NCBI GenBank assembly: GCA_045588185.1
Contig: JAZNDR010000076.1
Coordinates: 1-10,903, forward strand
Direction: 5' to 3'
Source: Scatosoma sp045588185
Lineage (GTDB): Bacteria > Bacillota > Clostridia > Christensenellales > Borkfalkiaceae
DNA length: 10,903 nt
Positions 1-6,012 of the stretch are shown here, in pieces (within the stretch, counting starts at the first letter, position 1; the number at the start of each line of letters is the position of its first letter). A program made the position numbers and the translations under genes. Below the pieces are notes generated by a model, which was not told where the DNA came from, ran no database searches, and saw nothing but the letters and a program-made list of their open reading frames with translations.

Positions 1-128
1 GATTTCCCACTGCCGTTTTCGCCGATGAAGCCGTAAATTGCGCCGACGGGTACGGTCATATTCAAATGATCGACCGCGTACATACCGCGAAAGCTTTTGG
101 ATAAATTTCTTATTTCAATAGCGTTCAT
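1..128 (-). CDS. ABC transporter ATP-binding protein, N-terminal fragment
   Basis: This is the first 42 codons of an ABC-type ATPase; the rest lies beyond base 1. The fragment begins MNAIEIRNLSKSF, followed by the usual A-loop region (Tyr17) and a complete Walker A core, GENGSGK, at residues 36-42, with the next Ser/Thr codon cut by the edge. The segment 'GAIYGFIGENGSGK' resembles the drug- and bacitracin-export (BcrA/NatA-like) ATPases that energise a separate membrane subunit. That assignment is only family-level, because the signature, Walker B and C-terminal parts are missing. The ATG at 128-126 is supported by an AAGGAAGG ribosome binding site at 148-141. It is divergently transcribed from the gene at 370. 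It cannot be told from this window whether a permease follows it. Confidence 0.9.
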   Translation of the reverse strand, partial: MNAIEIRNLSKSFRGMYAVDHLNMTVPVGAIYGFIGENGSGK

Positions 129-167
129 TTTTTGCGATTTCCTTCCTTTATACTATTTATAGGCAGT

Positions 168-199
168 ATTATACCACGGCGTTGTTTGTTTTTTGTCAA
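168..199 (-). promoter_or_regulatory. Probable sigma-A promoter for the ABC ATPase gene
   Basis: On the minus strand a perfect TATAAT lies at 173-168, preceded by TG one base upstream (extended -10). A perfect TTGACA lies at 199-194. The spacer is 20 bases, longer than the ideal 17, so the extended -10 may carry much of the activity. The predicted start, near 161, leaves a leader of about 33 bases containing the AAGGAAGG site. Confidence 0.5.
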
Positions 200-266
200 A
201 AAAATGTTTTTATTATGTTAAAATTACTTTTTTCGACAAATCCCCCCAAACTGCCGTTTACAAAAG

Positions 267-287
267 TTTAACGATTCTTTTACGATT
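267..287. repeat. Pair of 10-base direct repeats, one helical turn apart
   Basis: TTTAACGATT (267-276) and TTTTACGATT (278-287) match at 9 of 10 bases and start 11 bases apart, so both would face the same side of the DNA. They lie between the two divergent promoters, about 40 bases upstream of the -10 box at 327. This arrangement could be a dimer binding site for a regulator. Chance similarity in AT-rich DNA is also possible. Confidence 0.3.
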
Positions 288-326
288 TATTATCTAAATT
301 TTAGTTTTTTAGCAATAACTCCCGCG

Positions 327-332
327 TATAAT
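327..332 (+). promoter_or_regulatory. Candidate -10 box for the 119-residue membrane protein
   Basis: A perfect TATAAT lies at 327-332. No good -35 box is present: the bases at the right distance (304-310) are a run of T after a G. The predicted start, near 339, gives a leader of about 30 bases containing the AAGGGAGAA ribosome binding site at 352-360. The weak -35 suggests dependence on an activator or on AT-rich upstream DNA. Confidence 0.4.
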
Positions 333-369
333 AACGGCAGAAAATAAATCCAAGGGAGAATTACTTATT

Positions 370-729
370 ATGGAAAGAAACGAACAAAATACTATCGCAC
401 AAAAAATCCGCGCACAATACACCGAGCGCCAAAGCACTCGGCTTGATAAGCTCCGCGAAATGGACGCGCAGGTAAAACGCCCCGCAAATATCTTTGCTTA
501 TACTTTTGGAATAGTCGGCTCGCTCGTGCTCGGCACGGGAATGTGCCTTGCTATGAAGATAATCGGCACGGGGCTTTCGCTGGCTATGCCGCTCGGTATC
601 GGAATCGGACTTATCGGTATCGCTATGGTATCGGGCAATTATTTCTTATATGAAAAACTACTTGACAAACGCAAGAAAAAGTACGGCAAGGAAATTCTTG
701 CGCTGAGCAATGAAATTTTAAACGCTTAA
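370..729 (+). CDS. Small two-helix membrane protein of unknown function
   Basis: This 119-residue protein has a charged, probably helical N-terminal part (residues 1-38, ending in a VKRPAN motif). Two hydrophobic segments follow (about 41-61 and 72-93), with a glycine-rich hairpin between and around them. A basic C-terminal tail contains KRKKKYGKEIL. Both termini are therefore predicted to be cytoplasmic. Similar short proteins with the 'KRPAN.FAY.FG' start and a 'RKKKY..EIL.LS.EI' end are widespread in Clostridia and, from memory, are sometimes labelled 'dihydropteridine reductase'. No nucleotide-binding or reductase fold is visible here, so I would not transfer that name. The ATG at 370 follows AAGGGAGAA with a 9-base gap. 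The gene stands alone, with its own promoter and terminator. Its function is not known to me. Confidence 0.85.
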   Translation: MERNEQNTIAQKIRAQYTERQSTRLDKLREMDAQVKRPANIFAYTFGIVGSLVLGTGMCLAMKIIGTGLSLAMPLGIGIGLIGIAMVSGNYFLYEKLLDKRKKKYGKEILALSNEILNA

Positions 730-735
730 AGACGG

Positions 736-777
736 AAACCGCGCTAAAAAAATAGCGCGGTTTTATTGCTTTTTTTT
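736..777 (+). terminator. Rho-independent terminator of the 119-residue gene
   Basis: An 11-bp perfect stem (736-746 paired with 753-763, core CCGCGCTA/TAGCGCGG) closes a six-A loop. It is followed by a T-rich tract with runs at 761-764 and 770-777. It begins 6 bases after the stop codon. The T tract also contains the -35 box of the next gene's promoter. Confidence 0.85.
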
Positions 778-794
778 GGGGTTTGTGGTATAAT
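766..794 (+). promoter_or_regulatory. Sigma-A promoter directly abutting the 803 start codon
   Basis: TTGCTT (766-771) is separated by exactly 17 bases from TATAAT (789-794). The -10 is extended by TG at 786-787. Transcription would start at about 800-802, so the mRNA would begin at or within a few bases of the ATG at 803. There is no Shine-Dalgarno-like sequence between the -10 box and the ATG. The -35 box sits inside the T tract of the preceding terminator. Confidence 0.7.
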
Positions 795-802
795 AATTAT
801 GT

Positions 803-3184
803 ATGAGAAAAAATACCGTCAAAATAATAACCGCAACCCTTTGCTCCGCCCTCGCGCTTTCGACGGCGGCAGGGCTTTTTACGGCGTTTTCGGCGGTGGA
901 AGCGAGCGCGGAACAACCGCAAGATACGCTTATGCTCCCTACCTCTTACGAGGAATATTTATCTCTCAACGCGCCTTCCGATATTGCGCTGAGCGAAAAC
1001 TTTTTCGCCGTAGCCGACGGAAACGAGGTGTATATTTACGACCGCGCGGAAGAAGAATATCACACCTATACCCATTCCTTTAACAACGACCCGTTCTTAA
1101 ATACCGTAGCAAAATTGCAATTCGACGAGGCGGAAAATTTATATTTTCTCGACCAGCGCGAGCTGTTTGTATTAGAAAACGAAAAATTAGTCGAAGCGGA
1201 AACCGCAAGCGCGATAAAAACGGGTTTTTCCTGCTCCACCTTTTTACTGGAAAAGGGCGTTTTGTATTTTACGGATATTACGGCGGGCACGACCTATCTT
1301 TATCAAACCTCGCTAATCGACCTTATCCCCGACACGCGCAATATCCAAGCCATCGTGAAAGAGGATTTGAAAAACACCACGCTTGCTTTTTGGAATGACG
1401 AACTGTATTTTACGCACAAGGACATTTATACCTCGATATACAAATTCAACCCCGCAACGGCGAGCGAGCTCAACTTTATCGAAATGCGCATCGGAGAGTT
1501 TAACGGGGATATCCATTCCTTATCGGTTGCGGGCGGCGTGCTTGCCTTTTCGACGAACGCCAAGGGATTTTACGCATACTCCCTGCCCCGCGTAGAGAAT
1601 GATACTCTGCTCTTTTACGAGGCGGGCGAATACGCCGCGATGACGGCGTTTAACGGATATTTCTACACGGTAGACGGCAAAACCGTCAAGCAATTTTCCC
1701 AAGAAAACAAGGCTTTTACCGATTATGAAATCAGCGCAAATTCCCCTGCCGAAAACCGTTTAAGCGGTGCAAAAGAAGTATTCCTTTACGGCGACACGCT
1801 GTTTATCGCAGACAACGGCAACGCAAGGATTTCCGTTTTCAACACAAACGAAAACGCGTTTAAAACGCCGATAACCTCGACCCTGTCCCCCTCGTTTATG
1901 AGCGCGGACGGCAAAACGCTGCTACTTGCAAGCGAAGAAAACGCGTCGCTTATCAGTCTTTCCGAAAGCGATTACGGCACGGAGCTGTTCGCACTTCAAC
2001 GCTTTGCGGGAAAAGTAAAGGGCGTGGCGTGCGTATACGGAAGTTATTATATCGCAACGGAAGGGTATACGGAAGGGTATATTTACCGCGTATACCAAAC
2101 GGACGCGGGCGAATGGACGGTTTCCGAAACGGAAAAGACCGCGTTCTTCCCCGACCTGTTTACCGCCGACGCGTACGGGAATTTATACACGGTGCAGAGC
2201 AATACCGTATTCTGTTTCACCGAGGAACAGCTATTAAATCCTGACGGGAGCGGTGTAAAAAAGTGTGTGCTTTCCCTGCCGACCGTGGAAAAAATCGCCG
2301 TGGACTACGACCAAAGCGTGTATATTTTATCGGGAAATTTGATACGGAAATTCGCAGACGATATCACGATTTTCGATTTTTCCGTTCCGCTCGTATACAC
2401 GGCGGAAACGAAGCTGACGGCGTTTGCCTTTGGCGTAGAACACAATGAAGCGTACCTGCTCTTCGACGGTAATTACCTGACGAAAACCGAGCGTTTACAG
2501 CTCCCGACCGTGAAAAACATTGCCGTGGAAAACGCGGACGAGCGTATTTTCAGCGAGGAAACGACGGAAATAGAAGTGGTTAAAACGCAAAAAAACGCAC
2601 TGTATATCGAGTTTGATTTAAACGCGTTACAGGGCGCGGAGGTCTTCCCGTATCTTTCGTATAACCGAAGCGAAACGGAAAAGACGGCGCTCAAATTAGA
2701 CGAAACGGAAAAATATAATTTAATAGCCGTATTCGACGAGGCGGAAAATAAATATTTTACCTATCTCGTATTAAAGAGCGCGTGTACGGAAATGCCCGCA
2801 AGCGAGTACAAAACGAGCTACGAAACCGCGAAAACGGGGTATTTGACGAACGCGGTATCCCTTTATAAATTCCCCTATCTTTGCGAGCTTTTAACCGCAG
2901 CGCGGTTAGAGCGGGGGGCAGAGGTAAAATTGCTCGGCGAGGTAGAAAAGCTCGACCACGCTTATTACTTGATTTCGTATATTAGCGCAAACGGCGAAGT
3001 GAAAACGGGGTATATTCCGCAATCCTACGCAACGCCGTTCGACGCATCGCCCGCGCAAACGGAAGAAAGCGGGTACGGTGCGGCGGAGAGCAATACCGAT
3101 TTGGTTTGGCGAACGGCGTATTTGCTGTTAGGGCTTGCCGCCATCGGCATTTTAGTAGACTTTCTCTTACTCCGCAAACGCTAA
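803..3184 (+). CDS. Secreted, membrane-anchored beta-propeller-like protein with C-terminal SH3-like domain
   Basis: This 793-residue protein has a signal peptide (Lys/Arg start, hydrophobic core at about 7-31, ASA cleavage site at 34-36). The long extracellular region ends in one transmembrane helix (about 766-790) and a short RKR tail, so it is held in the membrane facing outward. Residues about 55-570 are made of repeated short beta-strand units of the form 'G.LYF.D...YIY', one resembling an NHL repeat ('GDTLFIADNGNARISVFN', about 330-350). This suggests one or two beta-propellers. Residues about 675-745 look like a bacterial SH3-type domain ('LERGAEVKLLGEV', 'GYIP'), which often binds cell-wall peptides. 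I do not recognise the family; a scaffold, wall-binding or ligand-binding role is a guess. No enzyme motif or sortase signal is visible. The ATG at 803 is the only start that keeps the signal peptide, since an in-frame stop lies at 794-796. It has no ribosome binding site and probably starts a leaderless mRNA. No terminator follows it, so transcription may run into the mgtE leader. Confidence 0.8.
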   Translation: MRKNTVKIITATLCSALALSTAAGLFTAFSAVEASAEQPQDTLMLPTSYEEYLSLNAPSDIALSENFFAVADGNEVYIYDRAEEEYHTYTHSFNNDPFLNTVAKLQFDEAENLYFLDQRELFVLENEKLVEAETASAIKTGFSCSTFLLEKGVLYFTDITAGTTYLYQTSLIDLIPDTRNIQAIVKEDLKNTTLAFWNDELYFTHKDIYTSIYKFNPATASELNFIEMRIGEFNGDIHSLSVAGGVLAFSTNAKGFYAYSLPRVENDTLLFYEAGEYAAMTAFNGYFYTVDGKTVKQFSQENKAFTDYEISANSPAENRLSGAKEVFLYGDTLFIADNGNARISVFNTNENAFKTPITSTLSPSFMSADGKTLLLASEENASLISLSESDYGTELFALQRFAGKVKGVACVYGSYYIATEGYTEGYIYRVYQTDAGEWTVSETEKTAFFPDLFTADAYGNLYTVQSNTVFCFTEEQLLNPDGSGVKKCVLSLPTVEKIAVDYDQSVYILSGNLIRKFADDITIFDFSVPLVYTAETKLTAFAFGVEHNEAYLLFDGNYLTKTERLQLPTVKNIAVENADERIFSEETTEIEVVKTQKNALYIEFDLNALQGAEVFPYLSYNRSETEKTALKLDETEKYNLIAVFDEAENKYFTYLVLKSACTEMPASEYKTSYETAKTGYLTNAVSLYKFPYLCELLTAARLERGAEVKLLGEVEKLDHAYYLISYISANGEVKTGYIPQSYATPFDASPAQTEESGYGAAESNTDLVWRTAYLLLGLAAIGILVDFLLLRKR
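2057..2080 (+). repeat. Perfect 12-base tandem duplication inside the surface-protein gene
   Basis: The unit acggaagggtat occurs twice in direct succession (2057-2068 and 2069-2080). It keeps the frame and gives TEGYTEGY in the protein. It looks like a recent slippage duplication in a predicted surface loop. Confidence 0.8.
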
Positions 3185-3228
3185 CATATTTGCATTCATG
3201 AAAATAACGACAAGGAGGAACAACCGTT

Positions 3229-3297
3229 ATGTCTGATTATCACAGTAGTAACAGCGCATACCCGCTATGGACGGCGGTTGATTCCGCTCGCCCTTAA
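3229..3297 (+). CDS. 22-residue leader peptide upstream of mgtE
   Basis: A short ORF starts with ATG at 3229, 10 bases after a strong AAGGAGG (3212-3218), and ends with TAA at 3295-3297. This ribosome binding site is stronger than that of mgtE itself, which argues that the ORF is translated. The peptide begins MSDYHSS and ends YPLWTAVDSARP-stop. Features seen in termination-arrest peptides are present: Trp14, Asp18 four residues later, and a final Arg-Pro before the stop codon. In E. coli TnaC, Trp12 and Asp16 have the same spacing and the peptide also ends Arg-Pro-stop, although the Trp-to-Pro distance is 12 there and 8 here. The stop lies 50 bases before the mgtE ATG, with a ribosome-binding-site hairpin between. 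I infer a regulatory leader peptide controlling mgtE. A small free-standing protein is the alternative. Confidence 0.65.
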   Translation: MSDYHSSNSAYPLWTAVDSARP

Positions 3298-3309
3298 AGC
3301 CCGTATACG

Positions 3310-3341
3310 CTACCTTTCATTTAAATATTTTTTAGAGGTAG
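3310..3341 (+). promoter_or_regulatory. Hairpin that buries the mgtE ribosome binding site
   Basis: CTACCT at 3310-3315 is fully complementary to AGGTAG at 3336-3341. A G-U and a U-A pair extend the stem inward to 8 pairs, and the loop is AT-rich. The 3' arm contains the GAGG Shine-Dalgarno sequence (3335-3338) used by the mgtE ATG at 3348. The 5' arm starts 13 bases after the leader stop codon, about where the front edge of a ribosome halted at that stop would reach. It contains no terminator-like T tract, so any control here would act on translation. Confidence 0.45.
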
Positions 3342-3347
3342 ATTTAT

Positions 3348-5027
3348 ATGGAACAAGAAATTCTCACGCTCCTGCAAGCGCAGGACTACGAAACCGCCGC
3401 TTCCCTTGCAAACAAGCTTTCCTGCGAGGAACTGGCACAGCTCATTACACAACTCCCCTCGGCGGATATTCCCGCCTTTTGCCGTGCGCTCGACAGCGAC
3501 CTGCTCGCGGAAACGCTGTTGCTTCTCGATAAAGATTTACAAGAAGAAGTCATCAACGGCTTGCGCGACGACGAGCTTGAAAAGGTACTCGACGAAATTT
3601 CCGTAGACGACACCGTGGAAATTATCGAGGATATGCCCCAAGAAATCGTACGGCGTATCGCGGAAACGGAAGAAATCGTACAGCTTCTTATCGACCGCAA
3701 TTTCAGCGTTTTAAAACCCCTTCTTTCGTCGATGAACTCCATCGACCTTGCCGAGGTCTTTAACGAAATCCGCGAGGAAGCCGACCTTCCCGTGCTCTTC
3801 CGCATTTTACCCAAAGACCTCGCCGCGGAAACCTTCGTCGAAATGGACAGCGATATCAAGGAAACGATTATCCACCGTCTGAACGATAGAGAACTCCGCG
3901 CCGTTATGGACGAGCTCTTCCTCGACGATACCGTCGATATTATCGAAGAAATGCCGGCGAGCGTGGTCAAGCGCGTTTTGGCGCAAAGCGACAGCGAAAC
4001 GCGCGCGTATATCAATGAAATTTTGAAATATCCCAAGGACAGTGCGGGCAGTATTATGACGATAGAGTTCGTTGCGCTCCGCCCGTCCATGACCGTCGAA
4101 GCGGCGTTCGAGCGTATCCGCTTGACGGCTATCGACAAGGAAACCATTTACACCTGCTACGTAACCGACCCTACCAACAAATTACTCGGTTTGGTATCGG
4201 CGAAAGATTTAATGTTAGCGGAAAAGTCAGCGACCGTCGGAGAAATCATGCACGAGAACGTCATTTACGCGCACACCGAGGACGATAAAGAAGACGTCGC
4301 GCGGAAGATTTCCGACTACGGCTTCCTCGCTTTGCCTATCGTGGACAGAGAAACGAGGCTTGTGGGTATCGTTACTGTAGACGACGCCATGACCGTCCTG
4401 CAATCGGAGAACACGGAAGATATCGCAAAAATGGCGGCTGTCACGCCTACCGATAAACCGTATTTAAAAACGAGCGTTTGGCGCATTTGTATCAACCGTT
4501 TGCCGTGGCTTATCCTCTTGCTTTTATCCTCGACCTTTTCAGGACTTATCATTTCGGCAAACGAAGCCACGCTGAATATGCCCGTCTACGGCATCGTTTT
4601 AACGGCGTGTATGCCCATGCTTATGGGTACGGGCGGTAACGCAGGCTCGCAAGCGTCCGCAATGATTATCCGCGGTATCGCCATCGGCGAAGTGAAATTC
4701 TCCGACCTTTGGCGGGTGGTATGGAAAGAGATCCGCGTATCCGTGCTCCTCGGCGCAATCCTCTCCGTTGCCTGCTTTGCAAAGGTAATGCTCGTGGACG
4801 GACTGTACGCCGTACAAAACGGCACGCTGGTCGCCGCCGTGATTTGTCTTTCCATGTTCGCTACGGTCGTGATTGCCAAGCTCATCGGCGCAATGCTCCC
4901 CCTGCTCGCCAAAAAGTGTCGGCTCGACCCCGCCGTCGTTGCGTCGCCGTTCATTACGACGATTGTGGACGTTTTATCCCTCACCGTCTATTGCGCGTTT
5001 GCCATTTGGTTCTTGGGTGTTGTATAA
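3348..5027 (+). CDS. mgtE: MgtE magnesium transporter with duplicated N-terminal domain
   Basis: This is a Mg2+-selective channel/transporter of the inner membrane, active as a dimer in the studied family members. At 559 residues it is about 100 longer than the usual ~450. The extra length is a second MgtE N domain: residues 1-106 and 107-213 align along their length, with the shared pattern 'DL.AET....D.D' and 'DDTV.IIE.MP'. Two CBS domains follow (about 230-360) and then the pore domain (about 380-559, five helices). The pore domain keeps the hallmark GGNAGSQ (429-435) and the pore Asp541 in 'PFITTIVDVLSL', which corresponds to the Mg2+-binding Asp of Thermus MgtE. In the family, the N and CBS domains bind Mg2+ and close the pore when it is plentiful. 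The ATG at 3348 is preceded by GAGG with a 9-base gap, inside a predicted hairpin. A leader peptide ORF lies upstream and a terminator follows 9 bases after the stop. Confidence 0.95.
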   Translation: MEQEILTLLQAQDYETAASLANKLSCEELAQLITQLPSADIPAFCRALDSDLLAETLLLLDKDLQEEVINGLRDDELEKVLDEISVDDTVEIIEDMPQEIVRRIAETEEIVQLLIDRNFSVLKPLLSSMNSIDLAEVFNEIREEADLPVLFRILPKDLAAETFVEMDSDIKETIIHRLNDRELRAVMDELFLDDTVDIIEEMPASVVKRVLAQSDSETRAYINEILKYPKDSAGSIMTIEFVALRPSMTVEAAFERIRLTAIDKETIYTCYVTDPTNKLLGLVSAKDLMLAEKSATVGEIMHENVIYAHTEDDKEDVARKISDYGFLALPIVDRETRLVGIVTVDDAMTVLQSENTEDIAKMAAVTPTDKPYLKTSVWRICINRLPWLILLLLSSTFSGLIISANEATLNMPVYGIVLTACMPMLMGTGGNAGSQASAMIIRGIAIGEVKFSDLWRVVWKEIRVSVLLGAILSVACFAKVMLVDGLYAVQNGTLVAAVICLSMFATVVIAKLIGAMLPLLAKKCRLDPAVVASPFITTIVDVLSLTVYCAFAIWFLGVV

Positions 5028-5036
5028 AAAAAATTT

Positions 5037-5061
5037 ACGGCTTCGGTTTTACCGAAGCCGT
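5037..5061. terminator. Bidirectional terminator between convergent mgtE and cysK
   Basis: An 11-bp perfect stem (5037-5047 with 5051-5061, ACGGCTTCGGT) has a TTT loop. On the plus strand it runs into seven T (5061-5067). On the minus strand it is followed by AAA and then a run of eight T (complement of the A tract at 5026-5033). It can therefore end both mgtE and the five-gene minus-strand operon. Confidence 0.9.
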
Positions 5062-5071
5062 TTTTTTATGA

Positions 5072-5992
5072 TTACCATACCGATAAATATCTATCCCCGC
5101 TGTCGGGCAACACCGTTACAATCGTTTTGCCCGCGTTCTCTTTCCGCTGCGCCAGCCGTATCGCGGAAAAAACGTTCGCGCCCGCCGATATTCCGACGAA
5201 CAGACCTTCTTCCCTCGCTATCAGCTTCGCCGTTTCCACGGCGTCTTTATCCGAAACGGTAAGCACCTCGTCGTAGATATTCCTATCCAAAATCTGCGGA
5301 ATAAAGTTCGCGCCGATACCTTGTATGCCGTGCGCGCCTGCCCTGCCCGCGGATAACAACGGCGAGCTTTGCGGTTCTACCGCCACCACCCGCGTTTGCG
5401 GGTCTTTTTCTTTGAGGTATTTTCCTACCCCCGTCAGCGTACCGCCCGTGCCCACGCCCGCCGTGAAAATATCTACCGCGCCTTGTAACGCTTCGTATAT
5501 CTCGGGCGCAGTGCTTTCATAGTGCGCCGTCACGCAAACGGGATTGATAAACTGCCCTGCAATAATTGCGTTTTCCGTGTTCTTTAACAGCTCTTCCGCC
5601 TTTTCCACCGCGCCTTGCATTCCCTTGTTCCCGTCGGTAAGCACGATTTCCGCGCCGTAAGCGGAAATGAGCTTTCTTCTTTCCACCGTCATCGTTTCGG
5701 GCATCACGATCACCGCTTTATATCCGCGCGAAGCCGCGACAAGAGCAAGTCCCACACCCGTATTGCCCGAAGTCGCTTCTATCACCGTACCGCCCTTTTT
5801 CAGCCGTCCGCTCCTCTCCGCCTCGTTCACAATCGCCAAAGCCACTCTGTCCTTTATCGACCCGCCGGCGTTGAAATTTTCCGCCTTTGCGTACAGCTTT
5901 GCCGTTAAGGAAAACTGCCGTTCGATTTTCTCCAACCGAACGAGCGGCGTATTGCCTATCAACCGCTCTGAAACGCCTTTCAACTCGTACAC
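5072..5992 (-). CDS. cysK: Cysteine synthase (O-acetylserine sulfhydrylase)
   Basis: This PLP enzyme makes L-cysteine from O-acetylserine and sulfide in the cytoplasm. At 306 residues it has the normal length for CysK. Visible marks are 'NTPLVRL' (14-20), the PLP-binding Lys47 in 'GGSIKDR', the substrate loop TSGNTG (74-79), the glycine-rich phosphate-binding loop 'GVGTGGTLTGVG', 'GIQGIGANFIP' and the C-terminal 'PDSGDRYLS' (Ser298 contacts the PLP ring nitrogen in the family). The Pro usual before GGS is Ala42, and the C-terminus stops very soon after RYLS. The start codon is GTG (5992-5990), chosen because AAGGAGGGG (6007-5999) lies 6 bases upstream and the protein then begins at the usual place. 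It is last in the operon, 20 bases after the phosphatase gene. No cysE is adjacent. Cystathionine beta-synthase-like activity cannot be excluded. Confidence 0.93.
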   Translation of the reverse strand: MYELKGVSERLIGNTPLVRLEKIERQFSLTAKLYAKAENFNAGGSIKDRVALAIVNEAERSGRLKKGGTVIEATSGNTGVGLALVAASRGYKAVIVMPETMTVERRKLISAYGAEIVLTDGNKGMQGAVEKAEELLKNTENAIIAGQFINPVCVTAHYESTAPEIYEALQGAVDIFTAGVGTGGTLTGVGKYLKEKDPQTRVVAVEPQSSPLLSAGRAGAHGIQGIGANFIPQILDRNIYDEVLTVSDKDAVETAKLIAREEGLFVGISAGANVFSAIRLAQRKENAGKTIVTVLPDSGDRYLSVW

Positions 5993-6012
5993 GGTATGCC
6001 CCTCCTTACTTT

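Noticed and set aside
766..1083. Plus-strand frame of 105 codons overlapping the start of the surface-protein gene
   Set aside because: Its Arg-rich product and position inside a gene with a clear signal peptide mark it as an out-of-frame shadow. An ATG at 799-801 belongs to this frame and could at most compete with the real start.
3120..3228. Possible separate promoter for the mgtE leader
   Set aside because: The best candidate (TAACAT at 3182-3187) matches only 4 of 6 bases and has no convincing -35 box at the right distance.
3386..4147. Long open frame (253 codons) on the minus strand opposite mgtE
   Set aside because: Its product is a low-complexity Ser/Arg/Ile-rich sequence, as expected from the reverse of an acidic, codon-biased gene. 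It has no ribosome binding site and lies wholly within a clear mgtE.
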